A program made the translations under genes and the position numbers. From Dactylonectria macrodidyma (taxonomy: Eukaryota > Ascomycota > Sordariomycetes > Hypocreales > Nectriaceae): DNA of 64,000 bases. The notes beneath the pieces are model-generated. The model ran no database searches. It saw nothing but the letters and a program-made list of their open reading frames with translations, and was not told the origin of the DNA. The stretch is taken from assembly GCA_020744425.1 (NCBI GenBank), contig JAGMUV010000020.1:806001-870000 (forward strand), given 5' to 3'. Of the stretch, positions 23,006-33,782 are shown in pieces (position 1 is the stretch's first letter; every line of letters begins with the position of its first letter).

Positions 23006-25402
23006 ATGGAAGACTCGAGAATAACAAGACGAGCGCATCAGGCGTGCGAGCCTTGTCGGTGTGTAAATACAAATTGTATAAGGAACACGTTTTGAACACA
23101 TCTGACCCTGGCGAAATAGGAGAAAGAAATCGAAATGTCCAGGAGAACGCCCGATATGCTCCTATTGCCAGCGACTGGGACAAGAATGCATCTACAGCAC
23201 ATCGGAATCTGATTCCAACCAATTCAGACACAACCGAAAAATAGTAAGCTCAACATCTGATGATTTACACTCGCAAGAATCACCAAGTAACAGTGCACTT
23301 TAAGGAATATCGAATGGAGGCCTTGGAAGGGAAACTTGACCGTCTGATTCAAAATTTGAGGTAAACGAGCCATTTGAAACACTAGGAAATTTGCTTGTTT
23401 GATGATTGCTGATGCAAATCGCAGCCCTCCAAACACAACGTCGCGCCCTTCAGCGTCGTCATGTCGTCAAGCACCAACGCCGCAATCTCAGATCGTCTCA
23501 GATGAACCCTGGAACGGTCAGAACCAAACTAATAGTCGCCTTGCACCGTGAGTGGTCAGGCCATTAGTCCATTACATGAAGGCTGACATGCGCCGCAGAG
23601 AAACGCCTACGATCGACCAAACCCTGGTTGAGACCGGCCAGCTCTACTTAACCTGGTGTCACAACCAGCCAATCGCTTTATTTCGGGAGGAAAGGTTCTT
23701 GGAGTCCTTAAAAGATCGCGATCGAGAAGTTTTGCTTGCCATCAAGGCGCTAAGCTTGCGATTTCCTCCAGGGACCTTGACGCCCCAGAAGCGGGAGCGA
23801 TTGCAGGCTATGGCTAAATCCTCTCGGAGGCTAGTGATGGATCGCATCGCAGATGGCCAAGTCAGATTATCAACACTACAGACTCTATGTCTTCTGAGCC
23901 AGCTAGATTTTGTCGGTAAGCATGTATCAATCCTGAGTATGCCATGTTAGAAGCGTAGGCACTGAACCTGATTTATTAGACGGAAACGTCGTACAAGCTG
24001 GGCTGAATCTCAGTATGGCAAGCCACCTTGTTCACAGTCTTCCGCCGAGAGCATCGCTTGGTGATGTCACAGAGTGCTCTTATTGCATGCAAGGAATTGT
24101 CATATTGTACAACCTCCACGGGCCTCTCGTTCCATCACTCTCACCACAGATGACAAGTCACGCACAAAGCCGAAGGGGCTCCCCAACAATCGCTGGTCGC
24201 GTGCCCGGCCAACACCAGGAATCAGTCTCTTTGAGTGAGAATGCCCAGATGAACCAGCCTGGGTCCATTATCCTTGGCTATGCAGCCGAGCTTACCGACG
24301 CCTGGCGGATGGCTAGGGCATACGCTGCCTCGCATGTGGACGTAGATGGACCACCGCCTTGGACTCCCGATTCCGACTACTCGTCTGTCATGCTCCGTCA
24401 CCTGGAAGTCGATTGCAAGGTGCCCCTCAAATATCGATTTGCGGCCAACGACTTTGGTGGGCATGATATAGACGCGCTTCAAAGCCAGCGAAGCTACTGG
24501 GGACCTTGGCTCTTCCTCCAAATCATCTATGCAGCCATTCCTTGTCTGTTGAACCACCCCTTCCTCCTTTCTATGCGCCTCCGAAACTTCCGTTACACAA
24601 TGCCGCAATCCTTTATACAACAATCGTTTGACCAAATTACACGACATGCCGGGTGGATCATATACTTCCTACATCAGCTGGAGAAGAAGGATTTCCAGGC
24701 CTCCGACCCCGTGCTTGGACATTGTGTTGCCATCGTCGCCACGATCCATCTGCAGCATAGCTTTGTGAAGGAGTACGCACTCCGCGACAAAGCCCAAGCG
24801 GGATTTGAGACGTGCATGAGATTTCTGCAACGTATGGGGTCGGTGTGGCCCAGTGCCTCAGTGATGGTATGTAGCGTATGACAGAGACATCTGGTAGGAA
24901 GCTGACGGAAACTTTATAGGCCCAGAATTTGCGCAAGCTACAGGACAGCATCGTTTTTGTTCCGTCCCCGCGACCAGACTCGATGGAAATTGAAGATAAC
25001 CAAGAATCTTGGTCAATCGATGCACAGCTACTCTGGGACATCCTGATCTACGAAAAGGCGGGACGTGAAGATGCCGCTCGAGACTGTTCCATGTTCGAAG
25101 ATTCACTCACCGCTGGCCCGGAGAACCAGAGGCAACACGTGGCCGAATTTGATCTGGTGGGCTCTGCTGGCATCTTTGGCCACAAGACTGCCCCCAAAGA
25201 GGTCCCAGTTTACGCCCCGGACGATGACGCCAACGCGACGGAGAGACCGAGTGCAGGAGCAACGCGAGCGCTGACTGAGACGGTGAATGAGGAGCGGAAT
25301 TACGAAAGATTTGCGGGGATCAACGAGCAGGATGGATTATTCTTACAGCCAAATGACTTTGGGAGAGCCATCGACAATTGGTTCAATTTTGATCTAGTCT
25401 GA
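23006..25402 (+). CDS. Zn2Cys6 transcription factor with fungal_trans-type middle region
   Basis: Seven exons: 23006-23058, 23120-23243, 23305-23360, 23425-23547, 23599-23915, 23980-24866 and 24920-25402; 680 residues with every phase matching. The zinc cluster is split by the first intron (CEPCR in exon 1, RKKSKC, CSYC and the last Cys in QRLGQEC in exon 2) and has standard C-x2-C-x6-C-x6-C-x2-C-x6-C spacing. A short coiled coil (MEALEGKLDRLIQNL) follows, typical of the dimer element. The large middle region (about 130-500) contains LYLTWCHNQPIALF and the ILGYAAELTDAWRMARAYAASH block of fungal-specific transcription factors. The gene is convergent with the Rieske oxygenase gene 60 bp away. 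It is the nearest regulator to the oxygenase/oxidase pair and a candidate controller of it; this is inference. Confidence 0.9.
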
Positions 25403-25462
25403 ACCACTCAAATATACCTCATTAATCATCAATTGCATTGGAACATTCACTTTGCTATTTAT

Positions 25463-26917
25463 CTACCATGCAAGCTCTGCTGGGCCTTTTCCAGAACTAC
25501 AGTCAAGACCCTTGCAGAAGTCGATTTCTTCCTGGTTCTTATCCGAAACGAGGTGTTTCGGGGTCGCTGGCCAGACCTCTCGCCCAAGCGATTCCTCTTC
25601 TTCGTGATGTGCCATGACCAACTTCCGTGTCAGGCCTTGGAAGAACAAAGGGCCCTATTATTTCATAGATTAGCATGTGTCAAAGTATAACTCTGATCAC
25701 AAAGAAATGTTACCTTTTCTACTCGAGGATGAAGTTCGCCGTTTGTAAAGATACCGGCGTTGAGATTCTTTTGTGCGGCATTGCACAAATCTTTGTCCTC
25801 GCGCAGAACCTGCTTGAACATCTCGGAGATCTGATTAAACTTTTCATCTGAAGCATCCTTATGACGATAGACCTCGTATTCCATCTTTGTTTGTGCCGCG
25901 GAAATGGGGATGCAGCGCATGATGTAGAAGAACACCGGCCTGCTGTTGTTAGCAACTGGTGAACAGAGGAGGTAGCATGTTTAAGACTCACGAAATTGTG
26001 ATGGAGGCATTTGGATAGTAAAAGGTGCTGTAGATGCCTGGCGAATTATCTTCCTGCAGGCCTTCTTTGTCAACATTGAAATGCTGGATGTGACCTCCGC
26101 TCGTTTCGACCCAGTACTTGGACAGATCTGAGACTGCGTTGACGGCAGGGTGTCCTGTGGGGCAGTGATAACACTTCAAGGATGAGCAAGTTAGTCTTTG
26201 AATAGGCCAACAACGGTCGAAAAGTGACGCACCTCGTTGTAATTATCTGCTAGTGTCTTCCAGTTGTAGTCACCAACCATTCCCCACTGGTGATCGAAGT
26301 TATACTGGCTCATGTCGAATTTCTGTAACCGATCCTGAAGGTCAACAGCGGCAAAGTACTCGGACCAAGACACGGTTGGCTCGGATTCTGCGTCGAGGTT
26401 GACCCAGACGAAGCCGAGATGATCAACGTGGACATGGATCTGGAACAGGCTGTTGGCAGACTTGTCGAATGTCGGGAGCTCCTGATACTTTGGAGCCTTG
26501 GCTAGCTTTCCGTCAAATCCGTATGACCATCCTGAATCACGTTAGAGGCGCGCCGGAGTATCAAGGCGTAAACGTACCGTGGTACTTGCAAGCCAAGATG
26601 GACACCTTGCCAGACTCCTTCTCCACTAAGGGGTAGGCTCGATGGCGGCACACATTGTGGTGAGCTCTGATGTTTCCTTGGCGATCCTTGATGAGGAAGA
26701 AGGCAAAGCCAGCCTCTGTGATTTGCACAAAGTCACCGGCATTCACAAACCTCGCCTGGTGAGATACGACCATCCAGTGCTTGGAAAAGATGGATCGCCT
26801 CTCTAGCTGGTACATGGCCTCGGACCGATACCAGGATGCAGGCAGGGCACGCACGGCCTCGTCTGCACCCTTGGCGTTGTCATTCGCGGCTTTGCCGAAT
26901 CCGAACCAGGAGCTCAT
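25463..26917 (-). CDS. Rieske non-heme iron oxygenase, choline-monooxygenase-like
   Basis: Five exons, 26917-26578, 26531-26233, 26173-25992, 25942-25714 and 25654-25463, encode 413 residues. The Rieske [2Fe-2S] ligands are Cys90-x-His92 and Cys110-x2-His113. The mononuclear iron site is DNYNECYHCPTGH, with bridging Asp209 and ligands His216 and His221. The layout matches the alpha subunit of the ring-hydroxylating/choline-monooxygenase family (oxidation of quaternary amines or N-demethylation of betaines). A separate reductase partner is needed and none is encoded nearby. It shares a 489-bp promoter region with a divergent sarcosine-oxidase-like gene. That pairing suggests sequential oxidative removal of N-methyl groups from a betaine- or methylamine-type substrate. 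Family is certain; substrate is inferred. Confidence 0.92.
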
Positions 26918-27406
26918 TTTCAGGATTGGTAATGCGGTGATTGGTTTGGATTGAATTGATGAGGTATCTCTGAAGTCTCCTGTATTGGGGTGTGGTTTAC
27001 TATCCGAACTGGCTTCCTTCTGTAAAGTCCATTCATTTCATTCACCTTATACCCATCATCCGGAAAGACTCCGTGATATCCGGCGTCCGAATCACTGGGC
27101 TTAGAATGCATGCTGACCAGGCCATGAAACTAAGGAGTGGAGACGGAGGACTCACGAAAAGAGATGGGCCCGGGCCGCCCTCCGTACCCACAGATCAGAT
27201 TTGGTGCTAAGCGAGGCCGGCGAAGATTCCGGTTTACTCTGGACTCAGTGAGAGAGCGGGTTGGCTTGACAGTCGGTGAATAACACGTCTTCGACTTCAA
27301 GTGGTTCGATTCCCATGATGAATGAGATAGTCAAACAACAGCAATTCTTCTCCTCAATCTCAATCTCACCTCACTGGAACACTTGCAGTCCTCAACATCA
27401 CCAATC
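26918..27406. promoter_or_regulatory. shared divergent promoter of Rieske oxygenase and amine oxidase genes
   Basis: 489 bp between two start codons facing away from each other. It contains several CGG/CCG triplets, including a CCGGAAAGACTCCG stretch near 27058 and ACGGAGGACTC near 27147. Zn2Cys6 proteins bind such triplets, but no exact copy of the 14-bp element found in the downstream cluster is present. Confidence 0.5.
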
Positions 27407-28758
27407 ATGACTACTCGAAACCCCATTGCCAAGAGCGAGTCAATCCTCGTCGTCGGTGCTGGCGTGTTTGGACTTTCTACTGCATTGGAGCTCAACAAAC
27501 GCGGGTTCAAAAACATCACTGTATTGGACCGGTATCAACCGCCCGTCGTCGACAGCAGCAGCGTCGACATTTCTCGGGTCATCCGCGTCGAGTATGCCGA
27601 CGAGCTGTATGCCAAGATGGCCCGCGAGGCGCTGGACGGGTGGATGACACAATTCAAAACCCACTACTACAAGTCCGGATTCGTCATGTTGGCGGATAAG
27701 TCGGGCAACGCTTATCTCGAGAACACCAAGACTATCAACAAGTCACTTGGCGGCGAATTGACTGAGTACAGTGAGGCGACTCAAGTCCTCGCAAAGTACC
27801 CTAGTATTCCGTCACATCTGGAGGGTTTGACAGCCTCCGTGAATGAGAAAGGTGGATGGGCAGACGCTGAAAAGAGCATCAATCAGTTGAGCCAGGAATG
27901 CAGCCTCGCTGGTGTTAGCTTTATCACTGGGCCACGAGGCCGGGTCCTCTCGCTTCGTCGCAGTGGCAACCGTGTTGTTGGAGTGAATGTGGCTCAAGGA
28001 GACCCTATCCTGGCATCGCAGGTTATTGTTGCCACTGGCGCTTGGTCCAATAGACTTCTGCCAATGGCTCACGCAACAAGCGCATCTGGGCAGCCGGTCG
28101 GCTTCATCCAGCTGACTCCCGAAGAGGCAGAGCCTTTGAGGAAGATGCCCGTCATCATCAACCTCAGCACTGGCATCTTTTGTTTCCCTCCTACGCCAGA
28201 CACAAATGTCCTCAAAGTTGCTCGGCATGGATATGGCTTTGCAACGAACGTTCCAGTCGAAGATAGCCCTCGCTTTGTTTCGTCACCGAAGCGAGATGGA
28301 AACAATGCGGCTGCTTCATATCTCCCAGCTGATGCAGATGAAGCGCTTCGAGATGGGTTACGCCAGCTTCTTCCAGCTTTCGCAAACTCTCCGTGGATGG
28401 ATCGACGACTGTGTTGGTACTCTGATACCCCCGAAGGAGACTTTATTATCGATTATCACCCGCAGGCTGAAGGCCTTTTCGTGGCGACTGGAGGTGCCGG
28501 ACAGTATGTTTTACTACTCTAACTAAATACCTGACTGTTTCTTGCTAACATGTTCTATCTAACAGCGCCTTCAAGTTCTTACCGGTCCTTGGCCGGTACA
28601 TTGCAGACTGTTTTGAGAACAAAGCTTCTTCGGACATTCGGCGAAAATGGAGACTTCGGCTGCCAACTGGTAAAGAAGAGATGGTCAAGATTGGTGACGG
28701 AAGTCGTGGTGGTCCACCACTGAGGACTTTGGCTGGCCATGAACAGGCCAAATTGTAG
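27407..28758 (+). CDS. FAD-dependent amine oxidase, sarcosine/fructosyl-amino-acid oxidase family
   Basis: Two exons, 27407-28503 and 28566-28758, give 429 residues. The start is the ATG at 27407; the frame extends to a TTG upstream, which is not credible. The FAD-binding GxGxxG is GAGVFG, following ESILVVG near residue 13. Family blocks include SRVIRVEYADELYAKMAREAL, VIVATGAWSN, and near the C-terminus CWYSDTPEGDFIIDYHP. Cys336 in this block aligns by eye with the cysteine that binds FAD covalently in monomeric sarcosine oxidase. The TGGAG-HAFKFLPVLG segment closes the FAD site across the intron. The expected reaction is oxidation of a secondary or N-methyl amine with release of hydrogen peroxide, probably in peroxisomes, though the C-terminus (AKL-like QAKL) is only a near match to a type 1 targeting signal. 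Confidence 0.9.
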
Positions 28759-29421
28759 ACGCTGTATTTTCACTGGTCAAAAGTCTGGAAGTCCTTTAGA
28801 TGTATCTATAATGATAAACCGCGAGGCAAAGGCCTAGATTAGATTATATGCATTGAGAATAACAAAACCTTTGTGTCAAAACTTCGTTTATGAAACAAAA
28901 TTTCTTTTGATTTGTAGTTCGGTGTTGGAACTGGCTGTGCATTGTTATCTCTGTGTAATCTAGAATACTTGTTAGCCAATCTTTGATGACCCAAATGCGC
29001 CTCATGTTTGTAACTACCGTATCTATTACAATTTGCACCGAATCAAATTGCTGTCAATGACAATGACCTTAATCCGTTACTTCTGACTGGGTCTGAAGGA
29101 GAGTCTGGGCTAGCCACGATTGCATCACGCGGAGGCCACTACTAGCAGCTCCGTCCCCACTACGGCTCTAGATCCGCGTCACGTCCCCTCCGGCACTAAT
29201 GATAGGGGGAGATAGTCACATGTGTAGATATGGGCTACATAGATACGGAGATAGGCAATCAGGAGGGATGGGTGGAATTCCGGGCCGCTTCCGGGTCATC
29301 GTGATAGCTAAGTGATAGGCTTCCTGAGGGAACTAATACCCGTGAGAACATCAAAACATAGCCCTGAGAAGTCACAGCTAGCAATCTAAACACTTGTTTC
29401 AATATTCGTTGACCACTGAAA
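28759..29421. promoter_or_regulatory. intergenic, promoter of the Baeyer-Villiger monooxygenase gene
   Basis: 663 bp. Holds the 3' end of the amine oxidase gene and the promoter of the next gene. AGATACGGAGATAGG occurs at 29241-29255. A close relative (AGATACGGAGAGATAGG) appears in the MFS/cupin promoter at 56464-56480. No gene seen. Confidence 0.45.
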
Positions 29422-31732
29422 ATGAACGGCCCCTCTCACCCCCAGCCCCGGCGTCTCCGCTGTACGATCATTGGTGCAGGGTGAGTACACAATCTTTCAT
29501 GATCAATGCGCCTTCTCGAGCACTATCCTAACTGTGGCTATTCGTAGTGTCTCGGGCTTGCTTATGGGTAAGAAATAACGAACATGAAAGATATTTCCGA
29601 ACATCATATTAACAGTTTATAGCATACAAGCTACGAAAACACTTGGCAGATTATGTTGACTTCACAATCTACGAAAAGTCTGCTGAGCTGGGTGGAACGT
29701 GGCACGAGAACACATACCCAGGTAAGCAATTTCTACTGTCAATCTGTGCATCGTTACTAACTCCAAGTATCAGGCTGTGCTTGCGATGTCCCAAGCCATT
29801 GCTATCAATACTCCTTTGCACCAAACCCGGCCTGGTCCAAGTTGTGAGTAACAGCCTCGATTTTAGCAACGATTGCCTGACTAACTCTTCCACTAGCTAT
29901 GCTTCCTCCGCAGAGATAAAGAACTACCTCAAAGGAGTGGCACACCACTTTGGACTAGAACAGTTCATCCGCTTCAACAGCAAGATTATTTCAGCGAGAT
30001 GGTCTACTGCGAAAAGCACATGGACTATTGAACTCGAGGGTGGGCGTGTCGTGGAGTCTGAAGTCCTGGTAAATGCGGGCGGAATTCTCAATCATCCGCA
30101 AATGCCGGACATCAAAGGACTCTCTGACTTTACTGGGCCCCTGCTTCATACTGCTGCTTGGGATCCGTCGGTCGACTTGAAGGGTAAACGCATTGCAGTC
30201 ATCGGATCTGGAGCTAGCGCGGTTCAGCTAGTGCCACAACTTCAGCCCTTGGCAAAGAAGATGCAAGTGCACATCCGGACACCATCGTGGATTTGCCCAC
30301 CAGTCGCGCTGCCAAGACCGGACGTGACGAACTACGATTACACTGAAAGCGAAAAGGAAAAGTTCAGATGGAACGACGATAATTACTTGAAGACTCGAAA
30401 GGACCTTGAGAGTCAGTTCAATGCCATGTTTCGTGGGTTTTTCAAAAACAGTCCAGAACAAAATGACGTCCGCCGCAAATTCCAGGACCGCATGAGGACC
30501 TTAATTCCCGATGAAAACTTACAAAAGAAACTTATTCCACCATTTGAGGCTGGATGCCGACGCATTAACCCGGGGGAAGACTTCCTCATCGCACTGCAAA
30601 AGCCCAATGTTCAGCCAGTATTCGACTCGATTGAGCGGATAACACCGAATGGCATTGTTGCTGGCGGCAAAGAGTTTCAAGCAGATGTACTTGTGGCAGC
30701 AACCGGTTTCAACACCACATTCAAGCCTCGATTTCCTATTTACGGCTCAAGCGGTTTCAACCTGCAGGACTTGTGGGCTCAAAACCCGGTCTCGTATTTG
30801 GGAACCGGAGTTTCCGGCTTTCCCAACTATTTCATCTTTCTTGGACCAAACACGCCGATATCCAACGGCAGTCTAATGGGTCAGTTTAAACTCGGATGAA
30901 GTTTAGACTGGCATTCGGTAGTGCTAATATGACGAACAGGGCCCGTTGAGGCGACTGGAGACTACTTCATCAGAATAATGCGTAAAATGATCCGGCAACG
31001 CATTCTTTCCTTTGATGTGCGGTGTGACGCTCAAAGTGACTTTGACGCACACACACAGTCCCGAATGAAGGACATGGTCTGGACTGGCACATGTCGCAGT
31101 TGGTGTAAGCGACTCTAAAACACCCTATGTCGAAATATGCTGACAAGAATACTACAGTCAAACGTGGAACTGACGGCAAGGTCACTGCTCTGTGGCCTGG
31201 AAGTGCTCTTCACTATATGCAAGTTCTTGCAGAAAACAGATGGGAAGATTATCACTGGTCATACGAAGGGGAGCGCTATGCCTACTGGGGTCATGGCGTC
31301 TCATGGGTTGAGAGCCCTGAGCTTGACCCCCTCGGACTTGAGGAGCAGGAAAGTCTCAAACATTCTACGACGATTCCAGGGAAAGACTCTGATTTGAGTT
31401 TCTATCTCTGGAAGAGTCCGCCGCTGCCACGAAACTGTGTGCCTTCAGGAGAGTCGAATGGGGCAACCCTCGAGCCTAGCGTGAAGGTGGGACCTAGGCA
31501 AGTGAATGGTGCAGGTGAGGAAAAGACGAATTGGTATACCAATGGGAAGGCAAACGATGTAGTGAACGGAGAGGCGAACCACCAGGTGAACGGAAAGTTG
31601 AACGGGATTAGGAATGGCGTCAAGAACGGATGGGGTGATGTTTTAATAGAGGAAGTTGCGAATGGGGTTTCAGACATTGCCCTGAGCGGCAATCGCGAGG
31701 GACAGGGAAACGCGATCGTAGTTCCGGTTTAA
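29422..31732 (+). CDS. type I Baeyer-Villiger monooxygenase (flavin monooxygenase)
   Basis: Seven exons: 29422-29480, 29548-29567 (20 nt), 29623-29721, 29774-29843, 29897-30879, 30940-31104 and 31158-31732; 656 residues. The first FAD Rossmann motif (GAGVSG) is assembled across the first intron and is followed by GGTWHENTYPG. The Baeyer-Villiger fingerprint FxGxxxHxxxWD is present as FTGPLLHTAAWD. The NADPH Rossmann motif is GSGASAVQ. The C-terminal block ATGFNTTFKPRFPIYG and the CRSWFKRGTDGKV segment fit the family of fungal ketone monooxygenases. Such enzymes insert oxygen next to a ketone to give an ester or lactone. The last 90 residues are a hydrophilic tail with repeated NG dipeptides (TNGK, VNGE, VNGK, LNGI, RNGV). 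The gene is convergent with the extradiol dioxygenase gene. Confidence 0.93.
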
Positions 31733-31966
31733 GATAGTTCTCCAGACGGCGATATATTGAAGGACTAGGATCATAAGCGGTTTAGAATATATCCATTAAG
31801 TCACTTGCATTCTACAATGTCTAAATTTGCTACTCAATGATGCTTCTGACAAATCGCGATCGGGTTGCCTCGCCTGTCTCGAGGAAAGAATGGGTCTTGG
31901 GTTTGAGTTTAATCTACAGTCTGGAATGGCTATGTTCTGGGCTTCCGTGCTTTAATATGATACGGC

Positions 31967-33107
31967 TTAAGCAGGCCCTCCCTTGTCCCCGAAGTCTTTA
32001 GGAACTTCGGGCCCCCAAACCGAAAACGGGCCAACAACATCTCTCTGCATCGGCGTATGCTTATTGACAAGATCGCCGTCCGCATAGTGCTCAATCTTGA
32101 AACCGCTCGGATCCGCCCAGTAATCGAAGATCTGGCTGCCTAGAACATGGCGACCGACGCCCCAGATACTTTTCCAGCCCTTCCTTGCTAGCCACTCGTG
32201 TCCGAGGAGCTGCGTGTCAAAGTCGGCGACTTCGTAGGACGTATGGTGAACAAATATCTTTTTCACATGGGGCTCTGCCCTTTGCATAAAAAAGCAGTGA
32301 TGGTCGGAGTACTCCTCACCGAGATCAAGGTGCATAAACGTTAAAACGTCTAGGTTAGAGAAATCCCAGTGGTAGAGCACGTCGGATGGGACAAAGTTGA
32401 AGTTGCCGGTGTACCATGCGAGCTCGCGGTCGAAATCTGGCACCACATAGCCAAGATGGCCTAACTTGTGGACCAATGCCGGACCTGGATGGTAACGCTG
32501 AAATTTACCTGCAAATGGTTAGACTGTAGGTAAGTTACAGAAAGTGAGGTAATTACTAACCTAGCCTTGGCTTATCAAAGGGGGTGTTGAATGGTCCTTG
32601 CTGTTCATGAGTCGCTGTTGGCTCCTGTGACTTTGTCTCGCGTTCTTTCTGCCCAAAAACAACATGGAAGAATGTCTTGTCAGGTCGATTGAATGTGATA
32701 ATCTTGCCCCCACCAGGTGCACTGTCTAAGGAGCCGACTATAGCACCATCTAGCTTAGCTGCCTTGCTAAACTCTTCCTGTGAAGCCGCGACAAAAGCTG
32801 GGCCTCGGAACCTCGGCTTCCCGTCCTTGGATTTTGAAGCGACATAGACATAGGGGTCCTTGCCGTACCCCCGAAAATAGATTGTGTCTGTAGTCCTATG
32901 TTCCTCAACGAAACCAAAGTGGTCGGCGAATTCCGCAAATTTGTCCAAGTCGGGGTGCTCGAAATAGACATGACTGATGCGAGCCAGCTGGACCTTTGAT
33001 GGGTCATTCGAGATTGGCGGAATGAGCATGTCTGGCATGATGGCCTCGCGTAGGGATCTTGGCAGTTTCGAAAGTACCGAAAAGAGGATCTTGAAGATCA
33101 GTGACAT
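31967..33107 (-). CDS. class I extradiol ring-cleavage dioxygenase (VOC fold)
   Basis: Two exons, 33107-32561 and 32508-31967, encode 362 residues. The ATG at 33107 is the first in frame; upstream there is only a TTG. The N-terminal half holds one glyoxalase-type module (ARISHVYFEHPDLDKFAEF) and the C-terminal half a second, as in catechol 2,3- and 2,3-dihydroxybiphenyl dioxygenases. Likely iron ligands are His200 (HKLGHLGYV), His270/His271 (FVHHTSYEV) and Glu322 (FKIEHYADGD). The expected reaction is meta cleavage of a catechol to a ring-opened hydroxymuconic-type product. Extradiol enzymes of this class are unusual in fungal catabolism, which mostly uses intradiol cleavage. Divergent from the phenol-hydroxylase-like gene, with a shared promoter carrying the cluster-specific element. 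Confidence 0.88.
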
Positions 33108-33782
33108 GTTCAAACGTCGTAGGGGATGTGACTGATCATGTCGCAAACACAATGTTGTCTGGCGACGCGGAGACAAGAATTTGGGCGCTGTTTAGTATTG
33201 ACAAAACGCCCGTGAAATACGGAAATTAAATAGGTGATGTAAGACCACAGGCAGCTTCAACGGCACCAATCGCGACATTACAGTATCCAATGCATTTTTC
33301 CCGAGTATCATCGCCTTCGGAGTGAGTGAGGATCGGAAGAACCCTTTCGGAGGATCTTCTACTTGTCGGCAGCCTCAAGCATGTTGAGCCCCACTCTACC
33401 AGTTCCTCCGACGGCCACTTAAGTCACAATCCGTTCACATGATGAATGTGGCCGCCTGTAGGCGAGTGATGGTCAATCCAGAGACGGTGGTCTGATGATC
33501 TATCCATTGGAGCAACTGTGCACACGGTGTCTCGTGGTTCCGGAACATCGCCTGTCCAATCTAACGGAGAAGTAATTTGAACGAAGTTGCTCCGATTCTC
33601 CTGACCACCTCTCGCAAGGCGTTCGCTTGACTCTTCCGGGCCGAGAAACCTCGGAAGGAAACTTGCTGATCGGCTTCTTTATAGCATTTTCACGTGAAAC
33701 ATTATCTGTGTATATTTACTTATCTTTGCCCTATAGAGATGATGACACAACCGAAAACACCCCTTGCTGCCTGTGACCACCA
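33108..33782. promoter_or_regulatory. shared divergent promoter of extradiol dioxygenase and phenol hydroxylase-like genes
   Basis: 675 bp between divergent start codons. It carries one exact copy (reverse orientation, 33346-33359) of the 14-bp element also found twice upstream of the SDR. A further CGGAGTGA lies at 33318-33325. No gene is visible inside. Confidence 0.6.
33346..33359 (-). promoter_or_regulatory. 14-bp cluster element GAAGATCCTCCGAA, copy 1
   Basis: Read on the complement, this is an exact match to the copies at 38266-38279 and 38503-38516. The CTCCG/CGGAG core suits a Zn2Cys6 regulator. Confidence 0.6.

Noticed and set aside
27240..27330. tRNA-like T-loop text (GGTTCGATTCC)
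   Set aside because: No matching acceptor stem, D arm or anticodon arm could be drawn around it.
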